Shown: positions 1-8,048 of the stretch, one piece after another | Layout: every line of letters starts with the position of its first letter | Position numbering within the stretch: the first letter of the stretch is position 1 | NCBI RefSeq assembly: GCF_000503055.1 | Contig: NZ_AYVY01000001.1 | Location: forward strand, 190,816-235,590 | Length of the DNA: 44,775 nucleotides | Direction of reading: 5' to 3' | DNA from: Mesorhizobium sp. LSHC420B00 | GTDB taxonomy: Bacteria; Pseudomonadota; Alphaproteobacteria; Rhizobiales; Rhizobiaceae | Translations under genes and position numbers: made by a program | Notes under the pieces: generated by a model | The model's database searches: none | The model's input: only the letters and a program-made list of their open reading frames with translations | What the model was told of the DNA's origin: nothing

Positions 1-1
1 C

Positions 2-445
2 ATCCTCGCGTCGGAACATGACGAGATCGGCTTTTGCGGCATCACGGCGACGGCACTCTGCTCGTTCAGTGCCGAGCCGCCTTCGCTGCTGGCCTGCGTC
101 AACCGCAGCAGCACCTTTGCCTCGGCCATTCGCGAAGGCTTGCCCTTTTCGGTCAATCTGCCAGCCGGCGACCAGGAGAACGTTGTGCGTGCCTTTGGCG
201 GCATGACCAAAGCCAAGGGGGCCGCGCGGTTCTCGTCCGGATCATGGGTGCGTGGCGAAACCGGCGCGCCCTTGCTTGTCGGCGCGCGGGCAATGTTCGA
301 ATGCCGGGTGGCCGAAATCATTGTGCGGGCGTCGCACATGATCGTCATCGGCATCGTCTCAGGCGTCGCGCTGGACCGCGCTGACCGATCGCCGGTCTTC
401 TACGCACATGGACGGTTCCTGACAGTAGGAGATGATGCCAGTTAA
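2..445 (+). CDS. Flavin reductase-like domain protein, 5' truncated by window edge
   Basis: The frame is open from the first bases and ends at TAA 443-445, giving about 147 residues. The visible part begins ILASEHDEIGFCGITATALC, followed by a stretch typical of the flavin reductase-like split-barrel FMN-binding domain: serine/threonine-rich strand, then SLLACVNRSS, a conserved VNLP and a C-terminal GR/FLTVGD strand. Family members reduce FMN with NAD(P)H, usually as the small partner of a two-component monooxygenase, in the cytoplasm. The start and any partner oxygenase lie outside the window. The gene is followed after 80 bases by the TRAP operon on the same strand, but nothing links the two functionally. 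The family call is firm; the partner is unknown. Confidence 0.8.
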   Translation: MLASEHDEIGFCGITATALCSFSAEPPSLLACVNRSSTFASAIREGLPFSVNLPAGDQENVVRAFGGMTKAKGAARFSSGSWVRGETGAPLLVGARAMFECRVAEIIVRASHMIVIGIVSGVALDRADRSPVFYAHGRFLTVGDDAS

Positions 446-463
446 CCGCCGTTCGCGTGGCGG
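446..463 (+). terminator. Weak hairpin after the flavin reductase gene
   Basis: CCGCC (446-450) and GGCGG (459-463) pair around an 8-base loop directly after the stop codon. It is followed by a loose T-rich stretch (475-480) rather than a proper U-tract, so it is only a possible terminator. Confidence 0.25.
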
Positions 464-525
464 CGCAGCGATTGTAATTTTCAGATCGGCCCGATCATGG
501 GCGAACTATCAAAGGGAGTACGGCA

Positions 526-1503
526 ATGCGCATTTGGAAATCCCTTGTTCTGGCTGCACTCCTGTCGGGTGTGGCGGGTATCGCCCCGGCCGAGGAGGTC
601 GTCCTCAACGCCGTGCATTTTACGCCGACGCAGAACGGCTACGCCCAGAGCTTCCTGAAGTTCGTTCAGAAGGTGAACGAAAAGGGCAAGGGTGTGGTCC
701 AGATCAACGTGCGTGGCGGGCCGGAGGTCATTCCGCCGATCCAGCAGGGCGCGGCGCTCAGGAGCGGCCTGATCGACGTGATCGACACGCCGGCAGGGCA
801 GTTCCTCGAGCTCGTGCCCGAAGGCGAGGTGTTCTCCGCATCGACAAAGACGCCGTGGGAGGTTCGCGAGAATGGCGGCTGGGACTTCATCAGCGGAATT
901 TTCGAGAAGAAGGCCAATGCCCATCTGCTGGCGCATGTCGACGCGGGCTCGGGCTTCAATGTCTTCACCATCGACGAACCCAAGCTCAACAGCGAAGGCA
1001 GCATCGACTGGAGCAGCCTGAAGATCCGCTCGTCGCCGCTCTATCGCGATTTCCTTGAATCCCTGGGCGCAACGGTGATCGTGCAAGCGCCAGGGGACGT
1101 CTACACCTCGCTCGAGCGCGGCGTCGTCAATGCCAACGCCTATACCGTGTTTGGCTATGCGTCGTTCGGCTGGGACAAGTTCACCAAATACCGTGTCGAC
1201 CCGCAATTCTTCAAAACCGACGTGCTGATCTCGATCAACAAGGCCAAATGGGACACGCTGTCGCCCGAGGCGCAGAAGCTGCTTGCCGACACGGCCGTCG
1301 AATACGAGCGCGCGAGCTATGACGCCAATCTTGCCGAGTCGGAAAAGCAGGCACAGGCGATGATCGACGGCGGGCAGAAGGTGATCAGCTTGACCGGTGC
1401 CGGCCGCGACAAATTCCTGGCGGCTGCCACGCAGGCGAGCTGGGCGAGAATGGCCAAACGCGATCCCACCAACATCGATCAGTTGAAGAAATTCTTCCAG
1501 TAG
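526..1503 (+). CDS. dctP: TRAP transporter solute-binding protein (DctP family)
   Basis: This 325-residue protein is a periplasmic binding component for a sodium-driven TRAP importer. A Sec signal peptide covers residues 1-22 (basic start, hydrophobic core, APA cleavage site). The mature part has the DctP-type fold, with the conserved central region around the LKIRSSPLYRDFLESLGAT segment that carries the arginine usually binding the substrate carboxylate. The start is supported by AAGGGAG eight bases upstream. It is followed by the two membrane components dctQ and dctM, so the unit is complete. The downstream aldolase and 2-hydroxyacid dehydrogenase suggest an organic or sugar-acid substrate; this is inference. 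Confidence 0.93.
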   Translation: MRIWKSLVLAALLSGVAGIAPAEEVVLNAVHFTPTQNGYAQSFLKFVQKVNEKGKGVVQINVRGGPEVIPPIQQGAALRSGLIDVIDTPAGQFLELVPEGEVFSASTKTPWEVRENGGWDFISGIFEKKANAHLLAHVDAGSGFNVFTIDEPKLNSEGSIDWSSLKIRSSPLYRDFLESLGATVIVQAPGDVYTSLERGVVNANAYTVFGYASFGWDKFTKYRVDPQFFKTDVLISINKAKWDTLSPEAQKLLADTAVEYERASYDANLAESEKQAQAMIDGGQKVISLTGAGRDKFLAAATQASWARMAKRDPTNIDQLKKFFQ

Positions 1504-1509
1504 CCGAGC

Positions 1510-1532
1510 GGAGGCTGCCTTGTAAGCCCTCC
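1510..1532 (+). other. Small hairpin between dctP and dctQ
   Basis: GGAGGC (1510-1515) can pair with GCCCTCC (1526-1532) with one bulged C. It lies between the binding-protein gene and the membrane genes, the same position as the stronger hairpins in the other importers of this window. It is weak on its own. Confidence 0.25.
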
Positions 1533-1582
1533 ATCAAAGCTGGGCAAAAGCGGGGCAACGGTGGACATGAGGGTCGTCGGAC

Positions 1583-2095
1583 ATGGACAGATTGTTTGCA
1601 GCGATTGCGAAGCTGAGCCTTGCGTTGGCGGCGACGGCAAAAGTGGTGCTTGGCCTCATCATCGTCGCGGTGGTTGCTGATGTATGCGTCCGCAATCTGG
1701 GCCTGAGGCCGCTTGCCTGGGCAGTATCGGCGACGGAATACGGCCTGCTTTACGCGGCATTCCTGCCGATGCCCTGGCTGGTCCACAGCAAGGGCCATGT
1801 CTTCGTCGAGTTCCTGCGCAAGGCGCTGCCGATGCGGGCTCGGGCGGTGCTTGAAAAACTGGTCTATCTCGCCTGCATCGGCGTCAGCCTCTACCTTGGC
1901 AGCGTCGCCTTGTTTTCCCTGACAAGCGCCGTGGCGGGCGGCGAATATGAAACGCGCAGTTTCGACATGCCGAAATGGCTGGTCTTTCTGCCCATCATGC
2001 TCGCCTTCTACCTCTCTGCGCTGGAATGGCTCAGATATCTCCTCGGCCGTGACACGCTGTACACGCTCGATCCGCTGGAAATGGAAGGGCTCTGA
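1583..2095 (+). CDS. dctQ: TRAP transporter small permease (DctQ family)
   Basis: This 170-residue integral inner-membrane protein has about four hydrophobic segments (roughly residues 12-36, 48-66, 88-112 and 128-148), the usual size and topology of DctQ. The region around residues 60-75 carries the PWLVHSKGHVFVEF type of sequence seen in this family (a conserved lysine-glycine-histidine loop followed by a helix). The ATG at 1583 has only a poor ribosome-binding site, so expression may depend on coupling to the operon. It sits 79 bases after dctP and 3 bases before dctM. Confidence 0.9.
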   Translation: MDRLFAAIAKLSLALAATAKVVLGLIIVAVVADVCVRNLGLRPLAWAVSATEYGLLYAAFLPMPWLVHSKGHVFVEFLRKALPMRARAVLEKLVYLACIGVSLYLGSVALFSLTSAVAGGEYETRSFDMPKWLVFLPIMLAFYLSALEWLRYLLGRDTLYTLDPLEMEGL

Positions 2096-2098
2096 CCG

Positions 2099-3409
2099 GT
2101 GGCCTGGCTGTTTCCATTCGCCGTGCTTGTTGGCACCATCCTCGTGTTGATGGGGCTTGGGCTGCCGGTCGCCTTCGCTTTCTTCGTCACCAATGTGATC
2201 GGGCTGTACCTGTTCTTCGGCGGTTCGATCGGCGTGACGCAGATGGTCGCCAACTTCTCCGACGCCGTCTCGACCTATGCGCTCGCTCCGCTGCCGATGT
2301 TTCTTGTCATGGGCAGCCTGTTCTTCCGCTCCGGCCTCGGCGAGAAGGTCATCTACGCGCTCGACCTGTGCATCGGCAATCTGCGCGGACGCCTCGCTTA
2401 TGTCGTTCTCGCCGCCGGCACAATCTTTTCCGCGCTGTCGGGCTCGAGCCTCGCCAATACCGGCATGATGGGTTCGCTGATGGTGCCGGAGATGCTGAAG
2501 CGGGGCTACAAGCCGCATATGGCCTACGGCCCGGTGCTTGGCGCCGGAAGCCTTGCCGTCATCATCCCGCCATCCTCGCTGGCCGTCTTGCTCGGCTCGC
2601 TGGCCCAGATCGACGTAGGCGCGCTGCTCATAGCGGGGGCTTTGCCCGGGCTGCTCCTCGTTGTCATGTACGCGGCGCTGATCTTCGCACAGACGAAGAT
2701 CGATCCGGACGCCTCTCCGCACTATCCGGTGCCCGCCGTTCCTGCGGCCGAGAAGGTGAGGGCGGTTGCCGTCAACATCATTCCGATGAGCGTCATCGTG
2801 TTCATGGTGGTTGGCACGATCATCCTTGGAATAGCGACGCCGACGGAATCGGCGGGGCTCGGCTGTGCCGCCGTGTTCGCCTTGTTGTTTGTCTACCGGC
2901 GGTTCAGCTGGGCGGTTGTCTGGAGGTCGCTGGACGATGCGATGAAGGTCACCGGCATGACCTTCCTGATCATCTCGGCTTCGACGACGTTTTCGCAGAT
3001 ATTCGCCTTCTCCGGCGCCTCCAACGGCTTTATCCAGTTCATCGTCGGCTATGATCTTGGACCGTATCCCATGCTGCTCATGATGGTGCTCGTCATCCTG
3101 CTGCTCGGCATGTTCATGGATCAGGTCTCGATGATGCTGATCACGCTGCCGATCTTCCTGCCGATCGCCCACCAATTCGGCTACGAGCCGGTATGGTTCG
3201 GGCTGATCCTGCTGCTCGCCTACGAGGTCGGCTTCACCACGCCGCCGTTTGGTCTGCTGCTGTTCATCATGATCGGTGTTGCGCCGAAAGGCACATCGCT
3301 CAAGACGGTTGCCATGTCAGCGGCACCCTACATCGCGCTGACGCTTTTGCTGATCCTGCTGATTGTCCTCTTTCCGCAGATCGCTCTCTTTCTTCCGAAT
3401 TTGATCTAG
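2099..3409 (+). CDS. dctM: TRAP transporter large permease (DctM family)
   Basis: This 436-residue protein has about 12 hydrophobic segments and is the transport channel subunit of the TRAP system. It shows family hallmarks: a serine-rich ALSGSSLANTGMMGSLMVPE region near residues 115-135, an IIPPSS motif near 155, the TPTESAGLG motif near 250 and a GMFMDQVSMMLITLPIFLP stretch near 340. Translation starts with GTG at 2099, three bases after the dctQ stop. Length is normal and no frame disruption is seen. Confidence 0.93.
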   Translation: MAWLFPFAVLVGTILVLMGLGLPVAFAFFVTNVIGLYLFFGGSIGVTQMVANFSDAVSTYALAPLPMFLVMGSLFFRSGLGEKVIYALDLCIGNLRGRLAYVVLAAGTIFSALSGSSLANTGMMGSLMVPEMLKRGYKPHMAYGPVLGAGSLAVIIPPSSLAVLLGSLAQIDVGALLIAGALPGLLLVVMYAALIFAQTKIDPDASPHYPVPAVPAAEKVRAVAVNIIPMSVIVFMVVGTIILGIATPTESAGLGCAAVFALLFVYRRFSWAVVWRSLDDAMKVTGMTFLIISASTTFSQIFAFSGASNGFIQFIVGYDLGPYPMLLMMVLVILLLGMFMDQVSMMLITLPIFLPIAHQFGYEPVWFGLILLLAYEVGFTTPPFGLLLFIMIGVAPKGTSLKTVAMSAAPYIALTLLLILLIVLFPQIALFLPNLI

Positions 3410-3435
3410 TCGAACTCGATCCAGCAGGTGTCCAA

Positions 3436-4149
3436 ATGCGCTTTGCCTATCTTGCTTTCTTCCATGATGACCGCGAGGCAAATTTGGCCATCGCCGGTGA
3501 AGACGTTGATGCCGTGCGGCGGGTGATTGCATCGACGCCGGGCCTTGCGCTTGCAAACATCTATCTGCCCGAAGTGGCGACGGACATGTTCAACAAGGAT
3601 GGCCCACCGCCGGTCTTTGGCTTCCAGCTCTATTTCGACGAATTGGCGGACATGGAGGCGGCGCTGGCGCCGTCCGGCCATCTGCAGGCGCTTGCCGCAC
3701 CGGGTATGCTGTCGAGCGTCGCCGGTTCGAGGCCGACGCAACAGGCTATGTGCGTGCGTCCGTTTCCCGTCGACGACGCTGGCGTCCAGACGTCGGGACT
3801 CCCCTGCAGCTATCTTGTCCACTATCCCGGGCCGGCCGAAGACATGAATGTCTGGCTCTACCACTATGTGACGCATCATCCGCAATTGATGCGGGGCTTC
3901 CCCGGCATTCGCCACATCGAGGTTCTGTCGCGACTGGATTGGTGCGGTTCGCTGCCCTGGCCGCGCATCGACCATATGCAGCGCAACCGGGTCATGTTCG
4001 ACAGCCCCGCGGCATTGACGCACGCCCTGCAGTCGCCGGCGCGGCTGGAGATGCGCGCCGACTACAAGACTTTCCCGCCGTTTTCAGGCGGCAGCCGGCA
4101 TTTCCCGATGTCGACGGAAGCCGTGCATCCTTTGCCGCGGGCCACATAG
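3436..4149 (+). CDS. Uncharacterised protein, probably a tandem dimeric alpha/beta-barrel (EthD-like) protein
   Basis: This protein has 237 residues. The chosen ATG follows the dctM stop by 26 bases; the frame is open further upstream, but only inside dctM. It appears to contain two similar units (about 1-110 and 120-225). Each has a beta-alpha-beta pattern and a helix following a phrase like FDELADMEAALAP or FDSPAALTHALQSP, as in EthD-type or REDY-type dimeric barrels. The second half is histidine- and tryptophan-rich (YHYVTHHPQLMRGFPGIRHIE). It has no signal peptide, so it is cytoplasmic. It sits in the TRAP operon directly before an aldolase and probably acts on the imported compound. I do not recognise a characterised homologue. 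Confidence 0.6.
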   Translation: MRFAYLAFFHDDREANLAIAGEDVDAVRRVIASTPGLALANIYLPEVATDMFNKDGPPPVFGFQLYFDELADMEAALAPSGHLQALAAPGMLSSVAGSRPTQQAMCVRPFPVDDAGVQTSGLPCSYLVHYPGPAEDMNVWLYHYVTHHPQLMRGFPGIRHIEVLSRLDWCGSLPWPRIDHMQRNRVMFDSPAALTHALQSPARLEMRADYKTFPPFSGGSRHFPMSTEAVHPLPRAT

Positions 4150-4192
4150 CGCAAACAGGTTTTGCCGACGCCGAAAAATCTCTGGAGATTTC

Positions 4193-4951
4193 ATGTACGA
4201 CTTTCGCAAGAAATGTGTCTCTCTCGATCGCCTCATCGGCACGTTCTGCGCCATCCCGCACCCGGTGGCGGTCGAAGTGGCGGCCGCCAGCGGGGTCGAT
4301 TTCCTGTGCATCGACTGGGAGCATTCGCAGATCGGCCGCGAACGGCTCGAGGATCTGGTTCGCGCCGCCGATGTCCACAAGGTTCCCGCGATGGTGCGCG
4401 TTCCCGGCCACACGCCGGAATGGATGGCGGCCGCGCTCGACGCCGGCGCGTCGGGCGTCCTGGTACCCCGCGTCTCGACGGCCGAGCAAGCCCGCATGGT
4501 GGTCATGGCCTGCCGTTACCCGCCGGTCGGCGCACGCGGTGTCGGCCCGGGCCGCGCCGCCGGCTATGGCTACAGGATTCCGGACTACCTCAAATCGGCC
4601 AACGAGGTCCTGACGGTCGCCATCCAGGTCGAGACGGCAGAGGGCCTGGCCAACATCGACGACATCGTCCAGGTCGACGGCGTCGACGTGGTCTTCATTG
4701 GCCCCGGCGACCTGTCGGTCTCGATCGACGCCATGGGGCCGGCCGGCCAGGACAAGCTCAATGCCGCGATTACCAGGATTGCGGCCGTAGCGCGCGCGGC
4801 CGGCAAGGCCGTCGGCATCTTTCGCCCTTCGGCGGATGATGTCGGCAAATGGTCGCGGCACGGCATCAGCTTCTACATGCTGGCCAGCGACACGATGTTT
4901 CTCGGCGCCGGCCTTGCCGCCGGCGTCGCCTCGGCGCGCAGCGCCTCATAG
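4193..4951 (+). CDS. HpcH/HpaI family class II aldolase
   Basis: This 252-residue TIM-barrel aldolase cleaves 2-keto-3-deoxy acids to pyruvate and an aldehyde. Residues matching the HpaI active site are visible: DWEH with His44 (general base), Arg69 in VRVPG, and the metal ligands Glu147 in IQVETAE and Asp173 in GPGDLS. In HpaI these are His45, Arg70, Glu149 and Asp175. Relatives include 4-hydroxy-2-oxoheptanedioate aldolase and 2-keto-3-deoxy-L-rhamnonate aldolase; the sequence does not decide between them. It is flanked by the EthD-like gene (43 bases) and a hydroxyacid dehydrogenase (12 bases), which fits an operon for an imported sugar or aromatic acid. Confidence 0.88.
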   Translation: MYDFRKKCVSLDRLIGTFCAIPHPVAVEVAAASGVDFLCIDWEHSQIGRERLEDLVRAADVHKVPAMVRVPGHTPEWMAAALDAGASGVLVPRVSTAEQARMVVMACRYPPVGARGVGPGRAAGYGYRIPDYLKSANEVLTVAIQVETAEGLANIDDIVQVDGVDVVFIGPGDLSVSIDAMGPAGQDKLNAAITRIAAVARAAGKAVGIFRPSADDVGKWSRHGISFYMLASDTMFLGAGLAAGVASARSAS

Positions 4952-4963
4952 CAAGAGTTTGCC

Positions 4964-5920
4964 ATGAAGATCATCAAGACCGACGGTGTGCTGTCAGTCG
5001 AGGAGGAGCAGCTGCGCTACCTCGACGGCTTGAGCGCCGAGTTTGTCGAAAAGACGCTGCTCACAGAAGATGCCCTGATCGAACACTGCCGCGACGCCGA
5101 CGCATTGATGGTATTGCGGGAGCCGATCACGGCTCGCGTTTTGGCGGAACTGAAGAACCTCAAGGTCATCGGGCGGTTCGGCGTAGGGCTCGACTCGATC
5201 GACGTCGAGGCCGCTAGCCGTGCCGGTGTTCAGGTAACCTACGTGCCGGACGCCAATCTGGTGGAAGTCAGCACCCACGCCATGGCCCTGATCCTGGCCT
5301 TGGCGCGCAGGCTGAAGCAGTTCGACAGCGCGGTGCGCGCCGGCCGCTGGGCGGCGATGACCGACGGTGCCGGCATCACGCGGCCGGACAGGCAGATTCT
5401 CGGGCTGATCGGCTTCGGCCAGATCGGGCGCCTGACTGCCGAGCGGGCGCGGGTCTTCGGCTATCATATCATCGCCTACGACCCGCATATGCCGGCAGAG
5501 CGCATCACGGCCGGCGGTGCCGAACCGGTCGGCTTCGACGAGCTGCTAGCCAGGGCCGACATCGTCTCGCTGCACGTTCCAGCGACACCGGAGACCAGAA
5601 ACATCATGTCGGCGGATGCCCTGTCGCGGATGAAGGAAGGAGCGATATTCATTAACGTGTCCCGCGGCGGCCTCGTCGACGAGGTCGCGTTGGCGGATCT
5701 GATCCGGCGCGGCCATCTGGCAGGCGCGGGCATCGACACGTTCGAGCAGGAGCCGCCTTCGCCCGACAATCCGCTGCTGGCGCTGGACACCGTCCTGGTC
5801 AGTCCACACGCGGCGCACTACTCGACGCAATCTTACGCGGAGGTTCGCAACAAGGTGTTTGCCGACGTCGCAGCGGTCCTGCGCGGCGGCAAGGCGGTAT
5901 ATCCGGTCAACCGGGTGTGA
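4964..5920 (+). CDS. D-isomer-specific 2-hydroxyacid dehydrogenase
   Basis: This 318-residue NAD(P)-dependent cytoplasmic enzyme interconverts 2-hydroxy and 2-keto acids. The Rossmann motif GLIGFGQIG is at residues 147-155, followed by an acidic residue (Asp173 in AYDPH), which suggests NAD. The catalytic set is visible: Arg234 in NVSRGG, Glu263 in FEQEPP and His282 in SPHAAH. It is closest in style to phosphoglycerate dehydrogenase-like proteins but lacks the C-terminal ACT domain of SerA, so a catabolic role is more likely. It is the last gene of the TRAP/aldolase operon and is followed by a hairpin at 5946-5989. Confidence 0.88.
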   Translation: MKIIKTDGVLSVEEEQLRYLDGLSAEFVEKTLLTEDALIEHCRDADALMVLREPITARVLAELKNLKVIGRFGVGLDSIDVEAASRAGVQVTYVPDANLVEVSTHAMALILALARRLKQFDSAVRAGRWAAMTDGAGITRPDRQILGLIGFGQIGRLTAERARVFGYHIIAYDPHMPAERITAGGAEPVGFDELLARADIVSLHVPATPETRNIMSADALSRMKEGAIFINVSRGGLVDEVALADLIRRGHLAGAGIDTFEQEPPSPDNPLLALDTVLVSPHAAHYSTQSYAEVRNKVFADVAAVLRGGKAVYPVNRV

Positions 5921-5945
5921 CCAATTCCCGATGCCGGCACCATCC

Positions 5946-5989
5946 GCTGCCTGCCGACAGTTCCACCTTAACGTTCCGGGGCAGGCAGC
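5946..5989 (+). terminator. Hairpin after the hydroxyacid dehydrogenase gene
   Basis: GCTGCCTGCC (5946-5955) pairs perfectly with GGCAGGCAGC (5980-5989) across a 24-base loop. There is no U-tract, so it may stabilise the 3' end or act as a factor-assisted terminator for the plus-strand operon. Confidence 0.4.
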
Positions 5990-6077
5990 CTTGAGCGCGA
6001 TCTCGGCAAGCGGATAAAGACGGGAACGGGTGAAGTGAATTCGCATTTTTTTGCGGACAGCGCCACATTTTGTTCTT

Positions 6078-6156
6078 GCTTTGTGCCGGCAGCTATGCTA
6101 CTAATTTGCGTATGGTGCTGATTCGCACCGAGGACCCGCCGCAAGGCGGTTTTTTT
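6078..6156 (+). ncRNA. Probable small RNA of the alpha-r8 (mmgR / Rfam 'suhB') type
   Basis: A compact RNA-like module ends in a textbook terminator. A hairpin GGTGC-TGATTC-GCACC lies at 6114-6129, then GAGGA, then CCGCC-GCAA-GGCGG followed by seven T (6136-6156). The single-stranded stretch before it (CTACTAATTTGCGTAT, 6098-6113) resembles what I remember of the conserved alphaproteobacterial alpha-r8/mmgR family; this match is from memory, not from a search. The 5' end is uncertain. CTTGCT (6075-6080) with CTACTA (6098-6103) 17 bases later would be a promoter for a shorter form starting near 6110. In Sinorhizobium, mmgR affects polyhydroxybutyrate granules. Confidence 0.5.
6136..6156 (+). 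terminator. Intrinsic terminator of the small RNA
   Basis: CCGCC (6136-6140), a GCAA tetraloop, GGCGG (6145-6149) and seven T (6150-6156). It faces the converging MaoC gene, whose stop codon is at 6160. Confidence 0.8.
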
Positions 6157-6159
6157 GTT

Positions 6160-6639
6160 TCAGGTTTCGGGGCCGTCCGTCGAGGCCCTGCTCGGCTTGT
6201 CGCGACGCTCGACGATGTAGATGTGGTCGGCGACCAGCACCACGTTGCCATGCTGGTTGATCACCTCGCAGCGCTCGACGACCCGGCCTGAATCGGGCCG
6301 CTTCGGGTCGTCTTCCTTGGCCGAGATGGTGGCGCGGGTCTTGATCGTATCGCCGATGAACACCGGCTTGATGAAGCGCAGCCGGTCGTAGCCATAGGAG
6401 AAGGCGACCGGGTTGACGACGCTTGCTGTCAGCCCGACGCCGACGGAAAAGACCAGCGTGCCGTGCGCGATGCGCTGGCCGAACGGCGTCGTCTTCATGA
6501 ACTCGGCGTCCATGTGATGGGGAAAGAAATCACCGGTATGGCCGGCATGGACGACGAAATCGGTCTCGGTGATGGTGCGCCCGCTGGTCATGCGCGACGA
6601 GCCGATCTGGTAGTCCTCGAAATAGACAGTCTGCTCCAA
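6160..6639 (-). CDS. MaoC-like (R)-hydratase/dehydratase family protein
   Basis: This 159-residue protein has a single hot-dog fold domain, like enoyl-CoA hydratase-type MaoC proteins. The start is taken as TTG at 6639, one base after the stop of the upstream gene; no ATG exists near the domain start. It opens with YFEDYQIG, a typical MaoC N-terminus, and has the [21 protein letters not shown] region with candidate catalytic Asp and His. A C-terminal [20 protein letters not shown] block is nearly the same in the second MaoC gene of this window (22335-22886). It is the last gene of a sugar ABC operon, where a CoA-ester hydratase is not expected, so it may act on a free sugar-derived acid. Confidence 0.82.
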   Translation of the reverse strand: MEQTVYFEDYQIGSSRMTSGRTITETDFVVHAGHTGDFFPHHMDAEFMKTTPFGQRIAHGTLVFSVGVGLTASVVNPVAFSYGYDRLRFIKPVFIGDTIKTRATISAKEDDPKRPDSGRVVERCEVINQHGNVVLVADHIYIVERRDKPSRASTDGPET

Positions 6640-6640
6640 G

Positions 6641-7717
6641 TCAGGGCCTCGCCGCGATCGGTGTTGCCGGCGCCGCGCTCGATTGGTAGGCGGCTTCGAC
6701 CAGCGCCATGGTGTTCCAGCCGTCCTCGACGGAACTGACAAGCTCGGCGTCCTCGCCCGACGCGTAGCGCTGGACATTGGCCATGCGGCCGGCAAAGGCG
6801 TCCGGAAACCATGCGCCGACGAGTGGAACCGCAATCCAGTCCTTGACGCCTTTGGGGTAGATTTCGAGGATGTCCGGCTCGCCGCGCGGATAGTCGAGGT
6901 TGACGCCCAATTTGAGGTAGGCGGCGCCTTCGGTGCCGCAGATGCGGAATTCGCAGGCCTGGTGTTTTCGACCGAATTTGTGATCGTGGTTGATCGACAG
7001 TGCACAGCGCACGGTGTCGCCATAGTCGAGGATCGCGCTGGTGCGCGTTTGCGCAACCTTATGGCCGGGATGGCCGAGCGTCTTGGCGTGAACCCCCTTG
7101 GGGTCGCCGAGCAATTGCCGGATCAGGTCGAGATAATGGATCGAATGCATGGCGATCTCGACGCGCGGCGCCTGCAACAGGAATTCCCAGAGCTGCCAGG
7201 GTGTCGCAAGCGCCAGCCATGCGTCGAAATCGACCACGTCGCCCAACCAGCCCTTGGCGATCGCATCCCTGAGCGACAGCATCATCGGTGCAAAGCGGAG
7301 CTGGAAGTTCACCGCCGCTTTGAGGTCTTTGGAGCGGCAGATTTCGAGGATCTCGGTCGCCTCGGTGAGATTGCTGCCCATCGGCTTCTGGATCAGCGCC
7401 ACCGCACCATCGGGCAGCGCCCTGAGCACGCCGGCATGATAGGCCGGCGGTGTCGCCAGATCGAAGACGGCGTCCTTGATCGCAGCAGCTTCCTCGACCG
7501 ACCGGTAAGCGGTGACGCCCCATTTCTGCGCCAGTTTTTCGGCCTTGGCCAGGTCGGGGTCGAAAAGCCCGGCAACCGGGAAACCGGCCTTCCCATAGGC
7601 CGGGAAATGCGCATCGCCGACGATCGAGCCGGCGCCGAAAATCACGATCGGCCTGGGCTTTGACGGCTGTGCCCAGGCCTGGGAGAGCGAGGCAGGATCG
7701 AAAATGTCATCAGTCAT
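6641..7717 (-). CDS. Gfo/Idh/MocA family oxidoreductase
   Basis: This 358-residue NAD(P)-dependent dehydrogenase is of the sugar and inositol dehydrogenase superfamily. The N-terminal Rossmann motif is [17 protein letters not shown] (about residues 24-40). The conserved lysine-proline pair of the family is in LIQKPMGSN (about 112-120). The C-terminal domain includes [13 protein letters not shown] and an [12 protein letters not shown] motif with a histidine pair where the family has its catalytic HxxD/H. The ATG at 7717 overlaps the preceding mutarotase gene by 8 bases. It probably oxidises the imported sugar or a derived lactone precursor; the exact substrate is not readable. Confidence 0.87.
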   Translation of the reverse strand: MTDDIFDPASLSQAWAQPSKPRPIVIFGAGSIVGDAHFPAYGKAGFPVAGLFDPDLAKAEKLAQKWGVTAYRSVEEAAAIKDAVFDLATPPAYHAGVLRALPDGAVALIQKPMGSNLTEATEILEICRSKDLKAAVNFQLRFAPMMLSLRDAIAKGWLGDVVDFDAWLALATPWQLWEFLLQAPRVEIAMHSIHYLDLIRQLLGDPKGVHAKTLGHPGHKVAQTRTSAILDYGDTVRCALSINHDHKFGRKHQACEFRICGTEGAAYLKLGVNLDYPRGEPDILEIYPKGVKDWIAVPLVGAWFPDAFAGRMANVQRYASGEDAELVSSVEDGWNTMALVEAAYQSSAAPATPIAARP

Positions 7718-8039
7718 AATGGAAGACTTCGTCCATCGACGCCCACCACTCGCCCTCCTTGCGGGTCGGCAGCGGCTCCTGGCATGGCATGCACAGCGCC
7801 CACCATTCCTGCGTCGTGGGATCGGCGGCCATCTTGGCCATGTCGGCGGCATAGTCGGTGCCGTGGTACTCGAAGGTGCTGAACAAAAGGTGCTCCGGCT
7901 CCCTCAGATAAATCGAATAATTCTTGATGTTGCAGGCGGAAATCATCTTGAGGACGTCCGGCCAGACGGCGGCGTGAAGCCGCACATACTCGGCGACCTT
8001 CTCCGGCTTGAGGCCGAGCACCATTCCCATTCGCTGCAT
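7710..8039 (-). CDS. rhaM: L-rhamnose mutarotase family protein
   Basis: This 109-residue protein is the usual length of RhaM/RhaU, a dimeric ferredoxin-like-fold enzyme that interconverts the anomers of L-rhamnose (and of related sugars). Tyr18 and His22, the catalytic residues in the Escherichia coli enzyme, are at the same positions here in AEYVRLHAAVWP. The tryptophan pair in EEWWA-type sequence (QEWWALC) and the C-terminal MDEVFHYD are also conserved. It lies between a sugar-acid dehydratase-type gene and a dehydrogenase in a sugar ABC operon. The family call is firm, but the substrate could be another 6-deoxy sugar. Confidence 0.88.
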   Translation of the reverse strand: MQRMGMVLGLKPEKVAEYVRLHAAVWPDVLKMISACNIKNYSIYLREPEHLLFSTFEYHGTDYAADMAKMAADPTTQEWWALCMPCQEPLPTRKEGEWWASMDEVFHYD

Positions 8040-8048
8040 GTCCGCCTC

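Noticed and set aside
1385..3175. Long minus-strand open frame (596 codons) across the TRAP genes
   Set aside because: It is the antisense of dctP, dctQ and dctM, rich in His, Arg, Asp and Gln with no recognisable domain, as expected for a shadow frame in high-GC DNA.
6042..6055. CGCA-TTTTTT-TGCG as a terminator
   Set aside because: The stem is only four base pairs and the T run is in the loop, not after the stem.
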